Part shown: in pieces, positions 17,531-27,101 of the stretch
Layout of the letters: every line of letters begins with the position of its first letter
Position numbering within the stretch: the first letter of the stretch is position 1
NCBI GenBank assembly: GCA_013214355.1
Contig: JABSSL010000119.1
Coordinates: forward strand, 1-33,074
Direction: 5' to 3'
DNA length: 33,074 bases
Source of the DNA: Saprospiraceae bacterium
GTDB taxonomy: Bacteria; Bacteroidota; Bacteroidia; Chitinophagales; Saprospiraceae
The notes under the pieces: generated by a model
The model's input: only the letters and a program-made list of their open reading frames with translations
Database searches by the model: none
What the model was told of the DNA's origin: nothing
Made by a program: the position numbers and the translations under genes

Positions 17531-18772
17531 CTAGAAGATTTGGTTGATTAGGGATTTTTGGAGGGCTTTGGAGGAAGCGATCTTTGTTTTTATTGAATAA
17601 ATTGAATTTGATATCTTTTCTACAAATTTGACAATCAATTTCTGATAAGAAATAGGTGGAATTGCTAGTTTACTCTTTTTTATGTCAGCAAGATAAATGG
17701 CTTGCTGTGCTGTAGAGCCAGATATTGCCAATAGCCGATTTTGATATGATTTGCGTTTTACTAGTAGGCCTAGATAATCGCCCAGTATTGTAGACTTTGG
17801 CTTCAACAATATTACACTCCCCATTAGGGCAAAAGGCTCTGAGATTTTGTTAACTGTAGTTCTTCCTATTGTTGCACCTCTGCTCACGATAAGGACATCA
17901 TTATATTCAGGATTGCATCTTCTTCTGGAGAGCTGAAACGCCTCCTTAGCTATAAATTTTGCATTTTCCATTTGAACACCGTCATCCTGGATATCCTTCG
18001 CTGATAAAATTGGGTATCCTTCCCCGACAAAATTGGGTGAGAGATGTTCTCCATCAGTCACTTTCTCACAAAGTAGTTCTAGGCTTAATAGTTTCCATTT
18101 ATTAGTTGATTTTTTCGATTCGCTAAAAGTGAATTTTTCATCAGTGACATCTAGTGTTCTTTTTCCACTTACTAGTTCTTCAATTGTCACCTTCTCTTTT
18201 AGAATAAGTTTTCTCAATACTTCGATTTCATATTTCACCACCTCATCCATCGCCCAGAGCAGTTCGGCGAGTTGGGCTTGTTGGTCTTTGGGGGGGAGGA
18301 GGAATTCGTACTTGGCTAGATCTTTCCAATTGATATAAGGGTTAACAGAACCTTTTGAATTTCTAATTGAATGTTGCGTAAATCCCTCAGAAAGCATTAT
18401 GAACGGCAGCAGATTTTTATCGATTACCTCTTCGTTGGCTTTTATTACAAATGTAGTGTTAGAGGTTATTCCTTCAAAATGGGCAATAGCAACCTTTTTG
18501 AGATAAGTTCTTCTCGAACCATATAGTATGTCTCCTATTTCAAACCTTCTGACAAAGGCTGGACCTAGGTATTCGTCAGTTAAATCTCCCCAGTTGCGAA
18601 GGTGAAGATCTTCCGATTTCATGTGTTCCCCTTTGATATACCTGGTAATATTTGTGGTGTCGCGATCAACAGATTGTTTCTGTTGAATAGCAACTTCACC
18701 AAACCGGACAGGTTTCCAGGTGCTCTTATCTAAATTGAGTGTTCTAATATCGTTTACAACTATCTCATTCAT
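17531..18772 (-). CDS. hsdS: Type I restriction-modification specificity subunit
   Basis: 413 residues with two target-recognition domains, each followed by a helical spacer: TRD1 about 15-175, spacer with LPPKDQQAQLAELLWAMDEV, TRD2 about 225-370, and second spacer with IPPISYQKLIVKFVEKI. Sets the DNA sequence recognised by the HsdM and HsdR partners. It lies one base after hsdM and one base before hsdR, a fully coupled hsdM-hsdS-hsdR order. No inverted second hsdS or recombinase was found next to it, so there is no sign of shuffling of specificity here. Confidence 0.95.
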   Translation of the reverse strand: MNEIVVNDIRTLNLDKSTWKPVRFGEVAIQQKQSVDRDTTNITRYIKGEHMKSEDLHLRNWGDLTDEYLGPAFVRRFEIGDILYGSRRTYLKKVAIAHFEGITSNTTFVIKANEEVIDKNLLPFIMLSEGFTQHSIRNSKGSVNPYINWKDLAKYEFLLPPKDQQAQLAELLWAMDEVVKYEIEVLRKLILKEKVTIEELVSGKRTLDVTDEKFTFSESKKSTNKWKLLSLELLCEKVTDGEHLSPNFVGEGYPILSAKDIQDDGVQMENAKFIAKEAFQLSRRRCNPEYNDVLIVSRGATIGRTTVNKISEPFALMGSVILLKPKSTILGDYLGLLVKRKSYQNRLLAISGSTAQQAIYLADIKKSKLAIPPISYQKLIVKFVEKISNSIYSIKTKIASSKALQKSLINQIF

Positions 18773-18773
18773 A

Positions 18774-20231
18774 TTACTTCAATACTTCGAATAGATTTTC
18801 TATAGACACTTCTAATTCCCTACCAGCTAATTCCCAGTTCTTGTACACTTCGTCAAAAGGTAACTGATCTTCAGCAGTTTTCTTTTTTACATAAAAACTG
18901 ATATTCATATTTCCATCATTGGCCAGGATCTCATCCAGCGAAGCAACTTTTGAAAAATAGGGGGTGTCAATAAATTCTTGAAATGCCTTAAAGAGTTTAT
19001 TGATATGTTTCTCTGTTAGGTATGCTTGACCCTTATTTTCTACTACTTGATCCTTCCCATTCACAAAAAGAACTCTCCCTTTTCTTTCTTCCGATTTATT
19101 CGTATTCCCAATAAGGATCATGGCCTCCATGGGTGAGTTATAAAATAAATTAGGCCCTAACCCAATTACTGCTTCAATTTGATCTGATTCAACCATTTTT
19201 CGCCTCATTTTAGCTTCCATTTCTCTAAAGAGAATCCCATGGGGCCATAAAATGGCATAACGCCCATTCTCTGAGTCCATGCTCTGATGAATATGTTGCT
19301 GAAAAGCATAATCCGCGCAACCCTGCGGCGGCGTCCCCCAGATATTCCGCCCATACGGGTCATTGGCAAACCCCTTTTGGTCCCAGGCCTTAATGGAGTA
19401 GGGTGGATTGGCTAGGATGATGTTGAATTGCTTCAGTTCATCATTGTGCAGAAAAGCTGGACGTGCCAGCGTATCTCCACGCACCACGCTAAATTCCTCG
19501 ATACCGTGCATAAACATATTCATGCGGGCGATGGCAGAGGTGATGAGATTGATCTCTTGTCCGTATAGTTTTAGGGTGCGGTATTCCTTGCCTTCTTCTT
19601 TCAGATGAAGGGCGCAGTTGAGCAATAATCCGCCCGATCCGCAGGTAGGATCGTACACACTTTCACCAGGTTGCGGGTCCATGATCAGAGTCATAAGTTT
19701 GACTACAGTACGGTTAGTATAGAACTCGGCGGCGGTATGGCCACTGTCATCAGCAAATTGTTTGATCAGGTATTCGTAGGCATTACCGAGTTGATCGTCT
19801 GGTACATTGGCCTGATTGAGCTGGTGCTGAGAGAAGTGTTCGATGAGGTTGGTTAGGGTGGCATCGCTGAGTCGGTTCTTATTAGTCCAGCTGGCGTCGC
19901 CAAAGATTCCATAGAGGGTATCTGGGTTGGCTTTCTCGATAGCCCGCATCGCCTCCTGTATGGCCATGCCGATGTTGGTCGTCTTCTCTCGGACATCGTT
20001 CCAATGCGCCCCCTCTGGCACCTGAAAATGATGATGCTCGGCAAAAGCCGCGTACTCCATATCGCCATCACTTTCAGTCAGGGCGGCTTCGTATTCTTCA
20101 TCGTATACATCACAGATGCGTTTGAAGAAGAGTAGGGGGAAGATGTACTGCTTGTAATCTCCTGCGTCGATGGTGCCGCGCAGGGCGGTGGCGGCTCCCC
20201 AGAGGTATTTTTCGAGTTGTTGTTGGGTCAT
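18774..20231 (-). CDS. hsdM: Type I N6-adenine DNA methyltransferase
   Basis: 485 residues. The start at ATG 20231 gives MTQQQLEKYLWGAATALRG, the usual HsdM N-terminus; the longer frame adds only eight codons. An N-terminal helical domain contains FKRICDVYDEE, followed by the methylase domain with DPTCGSGGLLL (AdoMet binding) and NPPYSIKAW (catalytic). Nearly all of the protein aligns by eye with the second hsdM at 22716-24184. The REP-like inverted repeat starts 13 bases before the ATG, in the promoter or leader zone, so expression may depend on it or on read-through from upstream. Confidence 0.95.
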   Translation of the reverse strand: MTQQQLEKYLWGAATALRGTIDAGDYKQYIFPLLFFKRICDVYDEEYEAALTESDGDMEYAAFAEHHHFQVPEGAHWNDVREKTTNIGMAIQEAMRAIEKANPDTLYGIFGDASWTNKNRLSDATLTNLIEHFSQHQLNQANVPDDQLGNAYEYLIKQFADDSGHTAAEFYTNRTVVKLMTLIMDPQPGESVYDPTCGSGGLLLNCALHLKEEGKEYRTLKLYGQEINLITSAIARMNMFMHGIEEFSVVRGDTLARPAFLHNDELKQFNIILANPPYSIKAWDQKGFANDPYGRNIWGTPPQGCADYAFQQHIHQSMDSENGRYAILWPHGILFREMEAKMRRKMVESDQIEAVIGLGPNLFYNSPMEAMILIGNTNKSEERKGRVLFVNGKDQVVENKGQAYLTEKHINKLFKAFQEFIDTPYFSKVASLDEILANDGNMNISFYVKKKTAEDQLPFDEVYKNWELAGRELEVSIENLFEVLK

Positions 20232-20243
20232 ACAAGTGGTGGC

Positions 20244-20336
20244 GGTGCGCTGCACCTTTTTGGGTGGTTGTTGGTTGGGTTTTTGCTCTTCATATGTTGT
20301 AGATTTTCTTTTTTAAGCTTTTGGGTGCAGCGCACC
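20244..20336. repeat. Pair of inverted REP-like palindromes next to a RAYT gene
   Basis: GGTGCGCTGCACC at 20244-20256 and its reverse complement GGTGCAGCGCACC at 20324-20336 are 67 bases apart. Each is itself nearly palindromic. The second lies 9 bases past the transposase stop codon; the first lies 13 bases before the hsdM start codon. Such paired palindromes beside an IS200-like gene fit a REP/BIME unit mobilised by a RAYT. Confidence 0.7.
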
Positions 20337-20345
20337 GGTCCTCAC

Positions 20346-20810
20346 TCAGTAATCGATGAAATCAAATAAATACTGTTCGTCATACTCCTCCTCGAACTTT
20401 TCAAGAAACGCCAAATATTCGTCGCGAAAGCTCTTTTGCCTATGATGCTCTACCTGGTTTTGGATGTATTTGTATACTGCATCAATATGGGAGCGGGAGT
20501 ATGAAAACGCACCGAAGCCAATTTGCCAGGCAAAATCAGATAGCATCCAGGGCTGTTTTTTAATGAATTTTGTAGTAGCCGTTTTGACTTCTTCCACTAA
20601 TTTAGAAAGACTTTGAGCCGGATGCAAGCCGATAAAAATATGCACATGGTCAGGCATGCCATTGATAGAAATTACTTTGTGTTTCCGTTTTTGGATCAAG
20701 GCACTCATGTATTTATAGACTTCAGCTTTGTGTCTCTTGGGTATTAAGTTCTGTCGTCCTTTGACCACGAGAACCAATTGGATGTATAGTTGAGTGTAGG
20801 TGTTGGCCAT
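20346..20810 (-). CDS. IS200/IS605-like transposase, RAYT type
   Basis: 154 residues, Y1 HUH single-strand transposase. The HUH motif is HVHIF (His55, His57) and the nucleophile tyrosine is in the helix VYKYIQNQVEHH (Tyr115 most likely). The C-terminal tail is acidic (FEEEYDEQYLFDFIDY). Size and layout fit the short transposases of Bacteroidota. The nearby inverted palindromes without typical IS200 ends suggest a REP-associated transposase. It splits the restriction block between hsdM and the DUF262 gene on the same strand, so it probably does not stop transcription but marks a later insertion. Confidence 0.9.
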   Translation of the reverse strand: MANTYTQLYIQLVLVVKGRQNLIPKRHKAEVYKYMSALIQKRKHKVISINGMPDHVHIFIGLHPAQSLSKLVEEVKTATTKFIKKQPWMLSDFAWQIGFGAFSYSRSHIDAVYKYIQNQVEHHRQKSFRDEYLAFLEKFEEEYDEQYLFDFIDY

Positions 20811-20851
20811 GGATTGTCTTGAATTGAGCGCTTGGATAATTTACTTCCCGC

Positions 20852-22714
20852 CTATTTTATGCTTTCTAGTTCTATCTCAACCGAGTGAATAATTTCATTT
20901 GCTGAAATGTCTTGACCTTCCACGAGCAGATCAATAGCTTTTTTCACATAGCCTGCCCTTTTCTGGAGAAAAGCTTGGAAGTCAACTTTGATCTTTTCAA
21001 TTCGACCTTCGTCCGTAAGGCCTTCATAGCCGCCGTTTTTCAACTCTTTCGTTGGGATTAGGTGGGACTTCAGTCGATCATGAACCATCTCTTCACTTGT
21101 CCAATTGTAGCGCTCTGTTAGATATCTCAGCGGTTCTTTATTACTAATATTAAGATTCGTTTTGTCAGTAATCAGGGCACAGTTTAAGGCTAAAGAGCTT
21201 TCAATGCCAGCTTCTTTGATTAGGGCATCCGGGAAAACATGGTGATAATGCCGTTTAGAATGCGTTAATTGCTCTCTAGTCAAATCTAGACCATCAGCGA
21301 AGTCTTTTGCTCCCAATTTAGAAAAGACAGCTAATATCGCTCTGGCCCGAATATTTTGCTTTTTAGGCCAACCCACTCTAATCAATTCATCTTCATCAGA
21401 AATGGGGTGTTTTTCCCGATTCAACACAGGAATATCAACTTGATCTGTTGTGCTGATATCATTTCTAAAGCCTTGAAGGACCTTCTTCAGGGAAACGAAA
21501 TCATTATAGGCGTGTGTGGCAGCAGAATTTTCGTACCTATCGGTGAAAAAGGAAGACCATAAATACTTCCTCAACAGGATTTCAGCTGCACCTCTAGCAT
21601 CCAGGGTTTCTGGAATATAGGTATATAGAGCCGCAATTACAGCGAGCACAGCATTTGTAGGAAGCCTATTTCGATCATAAATTCCGTTCTGTTCTAAAAA
21701 ATCAGCCATATGTTTCAAGCCTATACTCATTGTTCCCCAATTATCCACTAGGATATCCTTTTTCATGTCCCACATTCCTCGCTGATTTGGAAGTTTGCCT
21801 TGCATTAAAGCTGAGGTGGCTAATATGAGAAAAGGTAGTTCCCAGTAGTGCGCAATTTTGGGGTGTTCTTTATCCAAACGTTGCTGATAATCATCTAGTG
21901 AAACTCCTTTGACACCTTCTATTTCTGCTCTGATGATATCATACTGGGATAGTGGCTTGCTATTAGTATTCATGTTGATGAATACCTGTAGAGCTGTTTC
22001 TTTTGAAGTAGCTGTTGGCAGTGCTAGATACGGTAAGTTGAAGTGAGTAATAGTTTCACGAACATCTCTTATATCACTTAGTAACCTATTCTTAAATTCC
22101 ATCCATTCCATCAAGGCTTTCTCATAGTCTTCTATCCCGACTTCCGGTTTATATTGTAGAACAGCTTCATTTACCCAACTCTCATATTCAGAAGAAATAT
22201 CACCTGGTCGGAATAATTCCATGGGAATAAGTCCTCTCAAGAAGGAATCAGCTGGGCTATCTGCCCATAATGGCATTTTGAACCCACGTTTGTTGGTCCA
22301 CCTAGAACGGCAAAAAACGTTTATTTCTTCTTCCGTAGGGGTTTCACCATATCTATCATACTTACTTATATACAAGAAGTATTTATCCCATTCGTAATTA
22401 TTATGAAGAGCTCTCCAAAGTGCTGTTAAGCGTTGTTGACCGTCTAATAAATGTTCAGTAACTCTTCCATTTGTTATTGGTGCAGTTGCAAGGTATCTCG
22501 AAACAAACTGTTCTTCGTCAACTTCCAATAGTAAGGTTACCCCCAATGGGAGATTTTGGGTAACCGTATTCAATAAGCTTGTGATTCTAGGTTTATCCCA
22601 GGATTGATGCCTTTGAAATCGTGGTAATTTGATCTCTCCATTTGCTAGTTTCTGAAACCAAATAGCTATTGGCCTATCCTTTGCACTGCTGGATGGCATT
22701 TTCTGAATACTCAT
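20852..22714 (-). CDS. DUF262/DUF1524 (GmrSD-like) restriction protein
   Basis: 620 residues. The N-terminal DUF262 domain shows LPRFQRHQSW (about 30-40) and the hallmark DGQQRLTAL (91-99), a ParB/Srx-like nucleotide-binding or nuclease motif. The C-terminal domain has HYHHVFPDALI (HVFP about 492-495) followed by an Asn-rich segment (TDKTNLNISNKEP), the HNH pattern of DUF1524. This pair of domains is that of GmrSD-type enzymes, which cut modified phage DNA, and of several other defence proteins. The start lies one base past the corrected stop codon of the second hsdM, so they form one operon. It could be a separate modification-dependent defence or an accessory to the type I system. Confidence 0.85.
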   Translation of the reverse strand: MSIQKMPSSSAKDRPIAIWFQKLANGEIKLPRFQRHQSWDKPRITSLLNTVTQNLPLGVTLLLEVDEEQFVSRYLATAPITNGRVTEHLLDGQQRLTALWRALHNNYEWDKYFLYISKYDRYGETPTEEEINVFCRSRWTNKRGFKMPLWADSPADSFLRGLIPMELFRPGDISSEYESWVNEAVLQYKPEVGIEDYEKALMEWMEFKNRLLSDIRDVRETITHFNLPYLALPTATSKETALQVFINMNTNSKPLSQYDIIRAEIEGVKGVSLDDYQQRLDKEHPKIAHYWELPFLILATSALMQGKLPNQRGMWDMKKDILVDNWGTMSIGLKHMADFLEQNGIYDRNRLPTNAVLAVIAALYTYIPETLDARGAAEILLRKYLWSSFFTDRYENSAATHAYNDFVSLKKVLQGFRNDISTTDQVDIPVLNREKHPISDEDELIRVGWPKKQNIRARAILAVFSKLGAKDFADGLDLTREQLTHSKRHYHHVFPDALIKEAGIESSLALNCALITDKTNLNISNKEPLRYLTERYNWTSEEMVHDRLKSHLIPTKELKNGGYEGLTDEGRIEKIKVDFQAFLQKRAGYVKKAIDLLVEGQDISANEIIHSVEIELESIK

Positions 22715-22715
22715 A

Positions 22716-24184
22716 TTACAGAAAGTTTTTTAGGATTTTCTTAAACTTTTCCTCTGCTGCTAGGCTCTCTTCCCAGGCTATTTTTAAATCTGCCAACGCT
22801 TCCTCGACAGTAGGTAAGTTATCTTCAATAATCTTCTCCACATACAGGGGAATATTGAGGTTAAAGTCATTCTCTTCCAGGTCTGTTATGGCGGCTACTT
22901 TGACATAATTCTCTACATCTTCATAGTCTTGGTACCATTGGTAGATTTGTTGGACGTGGTTGGGCTCTAGGAAGTTTTGTGCTCGACCTACGCGTATTTG
23001 ATCGGAGGCATCAATGAAGAGTACTTTCCCTTTCTTTGTTGCTTAAATACCATTACACAAGCTGCCAATTGGGTGCCATAGAAGATATTGGGCCCCAAAC
23101 CAATTACTGCCTCTAGGAGATCCTGTTCTAGCAAAGCCTTGCGAATTCGACCTTCTGCTCCTTTTCTAAATAGGGCCCCATGTGGTAATACTACGGTCAT
23201 TCTGCCCGTGCTATTTATGGATTTGATCATATGCTGTACCCAGGCCATATCCCCGTTTCCCTTAGGCGGTACACCCGCTAGATTGCGCCCGTAAGGATCA
23301 TTAGCCCAGTTTTCAGCACCCCAGGCTTTCAAGGAGAAAGGAGGATTGGCAATCACGCAGTCGAAAGTCTTAAGCCCATCGGCCTGGAAAAAGGCAGGGT
23401 TGCGTAGGGTATCCCCACGAATAATCTGGAAGTCTTCAATCCCGTGCAGGAACATATTCATACGGGCAATGGAACTGGAGGTCAGGTTTTTCTCTTGTCC
23501 GAACAGTTTCAAGGTGCGATAGTCCTCCCCACCTTCCTTGAGGTGGTCCACACATTCCAGCAGCATGCCTCCGGTGCCGCAGGCTGGGTCATAGATGGTC
23601 TCGCCTTCGTGTGGATCTAGAATTAAGCCCAGCAAATGTACCACCGAGCGGGGTGTATAGAATTCGCCCGCCTTTTTATTGGTCAGATCCGCAAAGTGCT
23701 TGATAAGATATTCGTAGGATTGACCAAGAAGATCAGGTTCTACAGCAGAATTGGATAGATTATATTGTGAAAAGTGTTCGACTAAATCAATGAGCAGTCG
23801 ATCGGAAAGCTTATTCTTATTGCTCCACTGCGCGTCTCCGAAGATGCCATACAAAAACTCCTGGTTGGCCTGTTCTATGCCTCTTAAGGCTTTTTCTATG
23901 GCCAAACCGACATTGGAAGTGGTCTCTCGCACATCCTTCCAATGGCACCCTTTCGGTATTTCAAAGCGATGGAACTCGGGTAAGCTGGCGTATTCCACAT
24001 CTCCATCCGACTCCTCCAAGGCTTGTTGGTACTCCTCATCGTAGACATCAGATATTCGCTTGAAAAAGAGCATAGGGAAGATGTATACCTTGAAGTCCGA
24101 AGCGTCGACGGGCCCTTTCAGGATCCAAGCCGCTTTGGCTAAGTACTGTTCAAGTTGGGAAAGGGAGATTTTGTTTTGACTCAT
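22716..24184 (-). pseudogene. hsdM: Second hsdM with a -1 frame change at a slippery site
   Basis: The first frame runs from ATG 24184 to a stop at 22988 and gives 398 residues with the HsdM helical domain, DPACGTGGMLL and NPPFSLKAW. It ends early in RKGKYSSLMPPIKYA. Reading on from 23024-23030 in the -1 frame gives VLFIDASDQIRVGRAQNFLE and then about 100 more HsdM-like residues, open up to TAA at 22716-22718. The paralogue at 18774 has KGRVLFVNGKDQ at the same place, confirming the true frame. The site is G_GGA_AAG in the zero frame, a canonical -1 slippery heptamer. It may be a one-base deletion, a sequencing error or a programmed frameshift. No hsdS or hsdR accompanies it. Confidence 0.85.
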
Positions 24185-24246
24185 TGAAAGTATCGATTAA
24201 GGTATCTAGGCTGTAAAATAGTTTTTTTCCACTTGTTTTTATTTAT

Positions 24247-24576
24247 TTAAAGTGTTCTAGGGTTCTCTTGTTCGTTCACTTCATATTTCTCTGTATATAA
24301 ACTTTGAATCAGCAGGATCGCCCAGATCACATCTACCGCATTCCAGATATCTCTGCCTAGCCCAATTTTGAAAAAAGGATTAATCAACAAAGCCGAAGCC
24401 AACCAAATAATGAAATAAGTTTGGTTCTTTTCCTGATACGCGCTAAAGGCCAGGATCCCAAAACCAACCATGCCCAGGAAGCGAACCAATTGATAATAAC
24501 CATAAGGCATATCTAAGAGGCAAACCAGGAACGCAATGGCCAGGATGAGCTTCAGTATTTTCAAGTTGTTGCGCAT
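24247..24576 (-). CDS. Small multi-pass membrane protein, DUF6804-like
   Basis: 109 residues with four predicted membrane segments (about 8-22, 28-45, 51-66 and 80-95). The phrase DMPYGYYQLVRFLGMVGFGILAF and the later NPFFKIGLGRDIWNAVD resemble the small family DUF6804 found in Bacteroidota and other phyla, a match made from memory. No function is known. It lies between the repeat lipoprotein and the second hsdM on the same strand. Confidence 0.7.
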   Translation of the reverse strand: MRNNLKILKLILAIAFLVCLLDMPYGYYQLVRFLGMVGFGILAFSAYQEKNQTYFIIWLASALLINPFFKIGLGRDIWNAVDVIWAILLIQSLYTEKYEVNEQENPRTL

Positions 24577-24607
24577 ATTCGTTTTGTAATAATGAATGAC
24601 TTCTGCT

Positions 24608-25983
24608 CTAAAACCGACGATACCCCGTTGAGGTTACGATGTAAAACTCGGAGCTGTATTCTCCGCCGATAAGATTTTCTTCACCAGCGTAATTTTGCAC
24701 ATTGGCGGCATTCACCGAGGCGGCAACCCGATAGCTCCCGTTTTTCAATGTAAATTTTCGACGTTGTTTGGCAGGTAGAACCACTTTTAGACTCTGCTCT
24801 CCACTATATCTTACCGTCAATGTAAACTTCGTGTTGTTAAAGATTTCAATATCATTAGTACTGCGATAGCGATTAGCAGAAGGCATTCTACTCATGGGAG
24901 GCAGCTTGCCATGATCTCCTTTAAATATCGCATCCACTTCCAAGTCGATAATCATCTTTTCCGCTTCTTCAGCATAAAGTCCATCCGGATAGGTTGCCAA
25001 GTAGCCTTTATACCCTCTGACAGAACCTCTTCTACCGGCGCGTTCCCAGGCTTTCTGCTCCAGTTCGACCAACTTTTCCTTTGCCCGCTCATAGTAAGAA
25101 CTTCCATAATGCTTATCCATGAATTGTTTGTAAGCGAGTGGCGTATTCTTTCGAAGCGCGCGCTTCCAAGCTGGAAGTACCACTTCCAATTCTCGAATAC
25201 TTTGCTGTGCCAAGGCGCGACTATTTCCGTTGGGGTAAGTGGCCAGGTATTTTTTGTAAGCACTCAGTGAGCCTATCTGGGAAGCCTCTTCCCAGGCTGC
25301 TTCGTCTTGCAGGGTGGCTATTCTCTTCCTAGCATCAACTATCTTGTCTGAGGTAGGATAATTGGCAATGAAGTTGTTGTAGGCAATAATGCTATTGATT
25401 TGCAGTGCTTTATTCCAAGTATCCAATTCTTCCAATTCTTGAATCCGTCTTTCAGCAGCGGTAATAAATTGACTTTGAGGGTGTTTCCTGATGAAAACCT
25501 GGAAAGCTGAAATCGTATCCCATCTTTTGGTCTTATCCCAATCTCTTGCTTCATACATGGGCTGCAGCTCACGTTCAGCAATAGGATTGTACTTACTCGT
25601 GGGATACTTCGCGATAAAATCTTCGAAGCCACCGATGGAATTGGCTGCTCGCGCTTTGGCCCAATCTCGCTCCTCATACAAGATGGCTAGTTCTTGCTCG
25701 GCAATAGGGACATACTTACTATTAGGGTAGTCGATGGCGAAATCTTCATAAGCCGCGATGGAATGGGTATATCTAGCTTCTTTCCAGACCTTTTCTTCAT
25801 ACAAGACGGCCAGTTCCTGTTGCGCTTGCGCAGCGTACTTACTTTTGGCGTGCTAGCTAAATAGGTCTCATAGGCCTCGATAGAATTGCTAGTTTTTGCG
25901 AATTCATATTGACGACTCGCACCGCAGCTGCCCAGCAGGAAGGCAATAGTCGTAATGATGAGTAGCTTTGTAGTAGTTCTCAT
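24608..25983 (-). pseudogene. Repeat-containing lipoprotein interrupted by one frameshift
   Basis: The N-terminal part, starting at ATG 25983, gives a lipoprotein signal (LLIITTIAFLLGSC) and the first repeat, then leaves frame near the TTTT run at 25844-25847. One added base in that A run (minus strand) restores TPKSKYAAQAQQELAVLYEE and joins the 398-residue downstream frame. The whole protein of about 458 residues has seven or eight repeats of roughly 38 residues with the pattern W..A...S..AY..F...YP.S.Y...A...I..L.E, similar to TPR-type outer-membrane lipoproteins. A C-terminal beta domain (NDIEIFNNTKFTLTVRYSG) follows. It may be a decayed gene or an error in a homopolymer. Confidence 0.8.
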
Positions 25984-26494
25984 AGACGGTCATTTTTTCG
26001 GGACTGTAGATAACCGGTAGCTATCGAGCTACGGTATAGGTCAAATGGTTAGCGAACGCGGAAGTACATGCCTATTATCGGGAGTTGATGAGCTCCAGGA
26101 ATATGACCAAGGCAATTTATTGGTGACTAGTAGAAAACTTGCGCTATAGAGAGGGAGAACACGCTGATTTACTGTGTAATTATCTTCTACGTTAATGGAA
26201 TAACAAGGTTGCGAAAATCAATATGAAAAAGGAATTCAGAACAAAGGTAAAGGGTAGATTTGGAGTAGGATATCTAGTTTTGGATCCATGTTTCATCTTG
26301 AATCTTCTGTAAGCTACTAAACGGGAACTTTCAATGGGATTCATGGAATTCAGCAGGTTCCTTCAATTCTTCTTTTTCAAAAAGGACCAAGTGAAAAGTA
26401 TCCTGGAAAAATGCCCTTTTCTGATAAGAATCCTTAGTCACATAAACCTGCCCATCTTACTCAGAAAAGTTGTATTTTTGGAGAAAGTAAGAAC
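25984..26494. other. Noncoding divergent region
   Basis: No gene was recognised. It separates the minus-strand lipoprotein from the plus-strand DUF4240 gene. A hairpin at 26014-26034 (TAGCT-ATCG-AGCTA within CCG/CGG) and TATTTTTG at 26473-26480, 14 bases before the DUF4240 ATG, are the only signals. The latter matches the Bacteroidota -7 box but no partner box was found at the right spacing. Confidence 0.45.
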
Positions 26495-27094
26495 ATGACC
26501 GTACATAAGATCAAACTGAGGGATTTAGACGAAAAGTTTATCCAGGACTTACGTGATAAGTTAGGAGACGAGGACATTGAGCTAGAGATTCGAGTTTCGG
26601 CTGGTCATGGAGAATGTGCTGGTCAGGAAATGAATGAAGACCTATTTTGGAAGACTATTGAAAAGTTTGATTGGGAAAAGGAAGGGGATGACAGAGCGGT
26701 CATGGAACCAGCTATTCGCTTTTTAAGTCAATGCTCTATCAAGAACATAAAGTTCTTTCACGATATCCTTTCAGAGAAATTATATGTCTTGGATGGAGAG
26801 CGATATGCGCGTCAAACCGGATCAAATGCATATAGTGAAAATGGATCTTTCTCCGTCGACGTGTTCTTGTATGCACGGTGCTGTGTGATTGCCAACGGCC
26901 GGGAGTACTACCAACATGTTTTGCAAGATCCCACAGAAATGCCCAAAGATCTGACTTTTGAGGCCATTCTTAACCTGCCAGCCTTTGCATTTGAGTTAAA
27001 GACGGGATTGGAGTTTGTGCATGTTCCATCCAAAAACTATGAAACCTTCTTCAATACAGAAGGTTGGAATGAACCCACTCCCCGTATCATATAG
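26495..27094 (+). CDS. DUF4240 domain protein
   Basis: 199 residues. The family signature is seen from about residue 45: MNEDLFWKTIEKFDWE, FLSQCSIKNIKFFHDIL, then FSVDVFLYARCCVIANGREYY and EMPKDLTFEAILNLP. The first 40 residues (LRDLDEKFIQDLRDKLGDED) are an extra N-terminal segment. DUF4240 proteins have no proven activity; several occur beside toxins and have been proposed as immunity-type proteins (general knowledge, not tested). The stop codon is 7 bases before the next gene's ATG, indicating an operon pair. Confidence 0.8.
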   Translation: MTVHKIKLRDLDEKFIQDLRDKLGDEDIELEIRVSAGHGECAGQEMNEDLFWKTIEKFDWEKEGDDRAVMEPAIRFLSQCSIKNIKFFHDILSEKLYVLDGERYARQTGSNAYSENGSFSVDVFLYARCCVIANGREYYQHVLQDPTEMPKDLTFEAILNLPAFAFELKTGLEFVHVPSKNYETFFNTEGWNEPTPRII

Positions 27095-27101
27095 GCTATT
27101 C

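Noticed and set aside
27015-27101. Longer upstream start for the URI-like gene
   Set aside because: It would overlap the end of DUF4240 and add residues of no clear pattern; ATG 27102 directly follows the DUF4240 stop codon.
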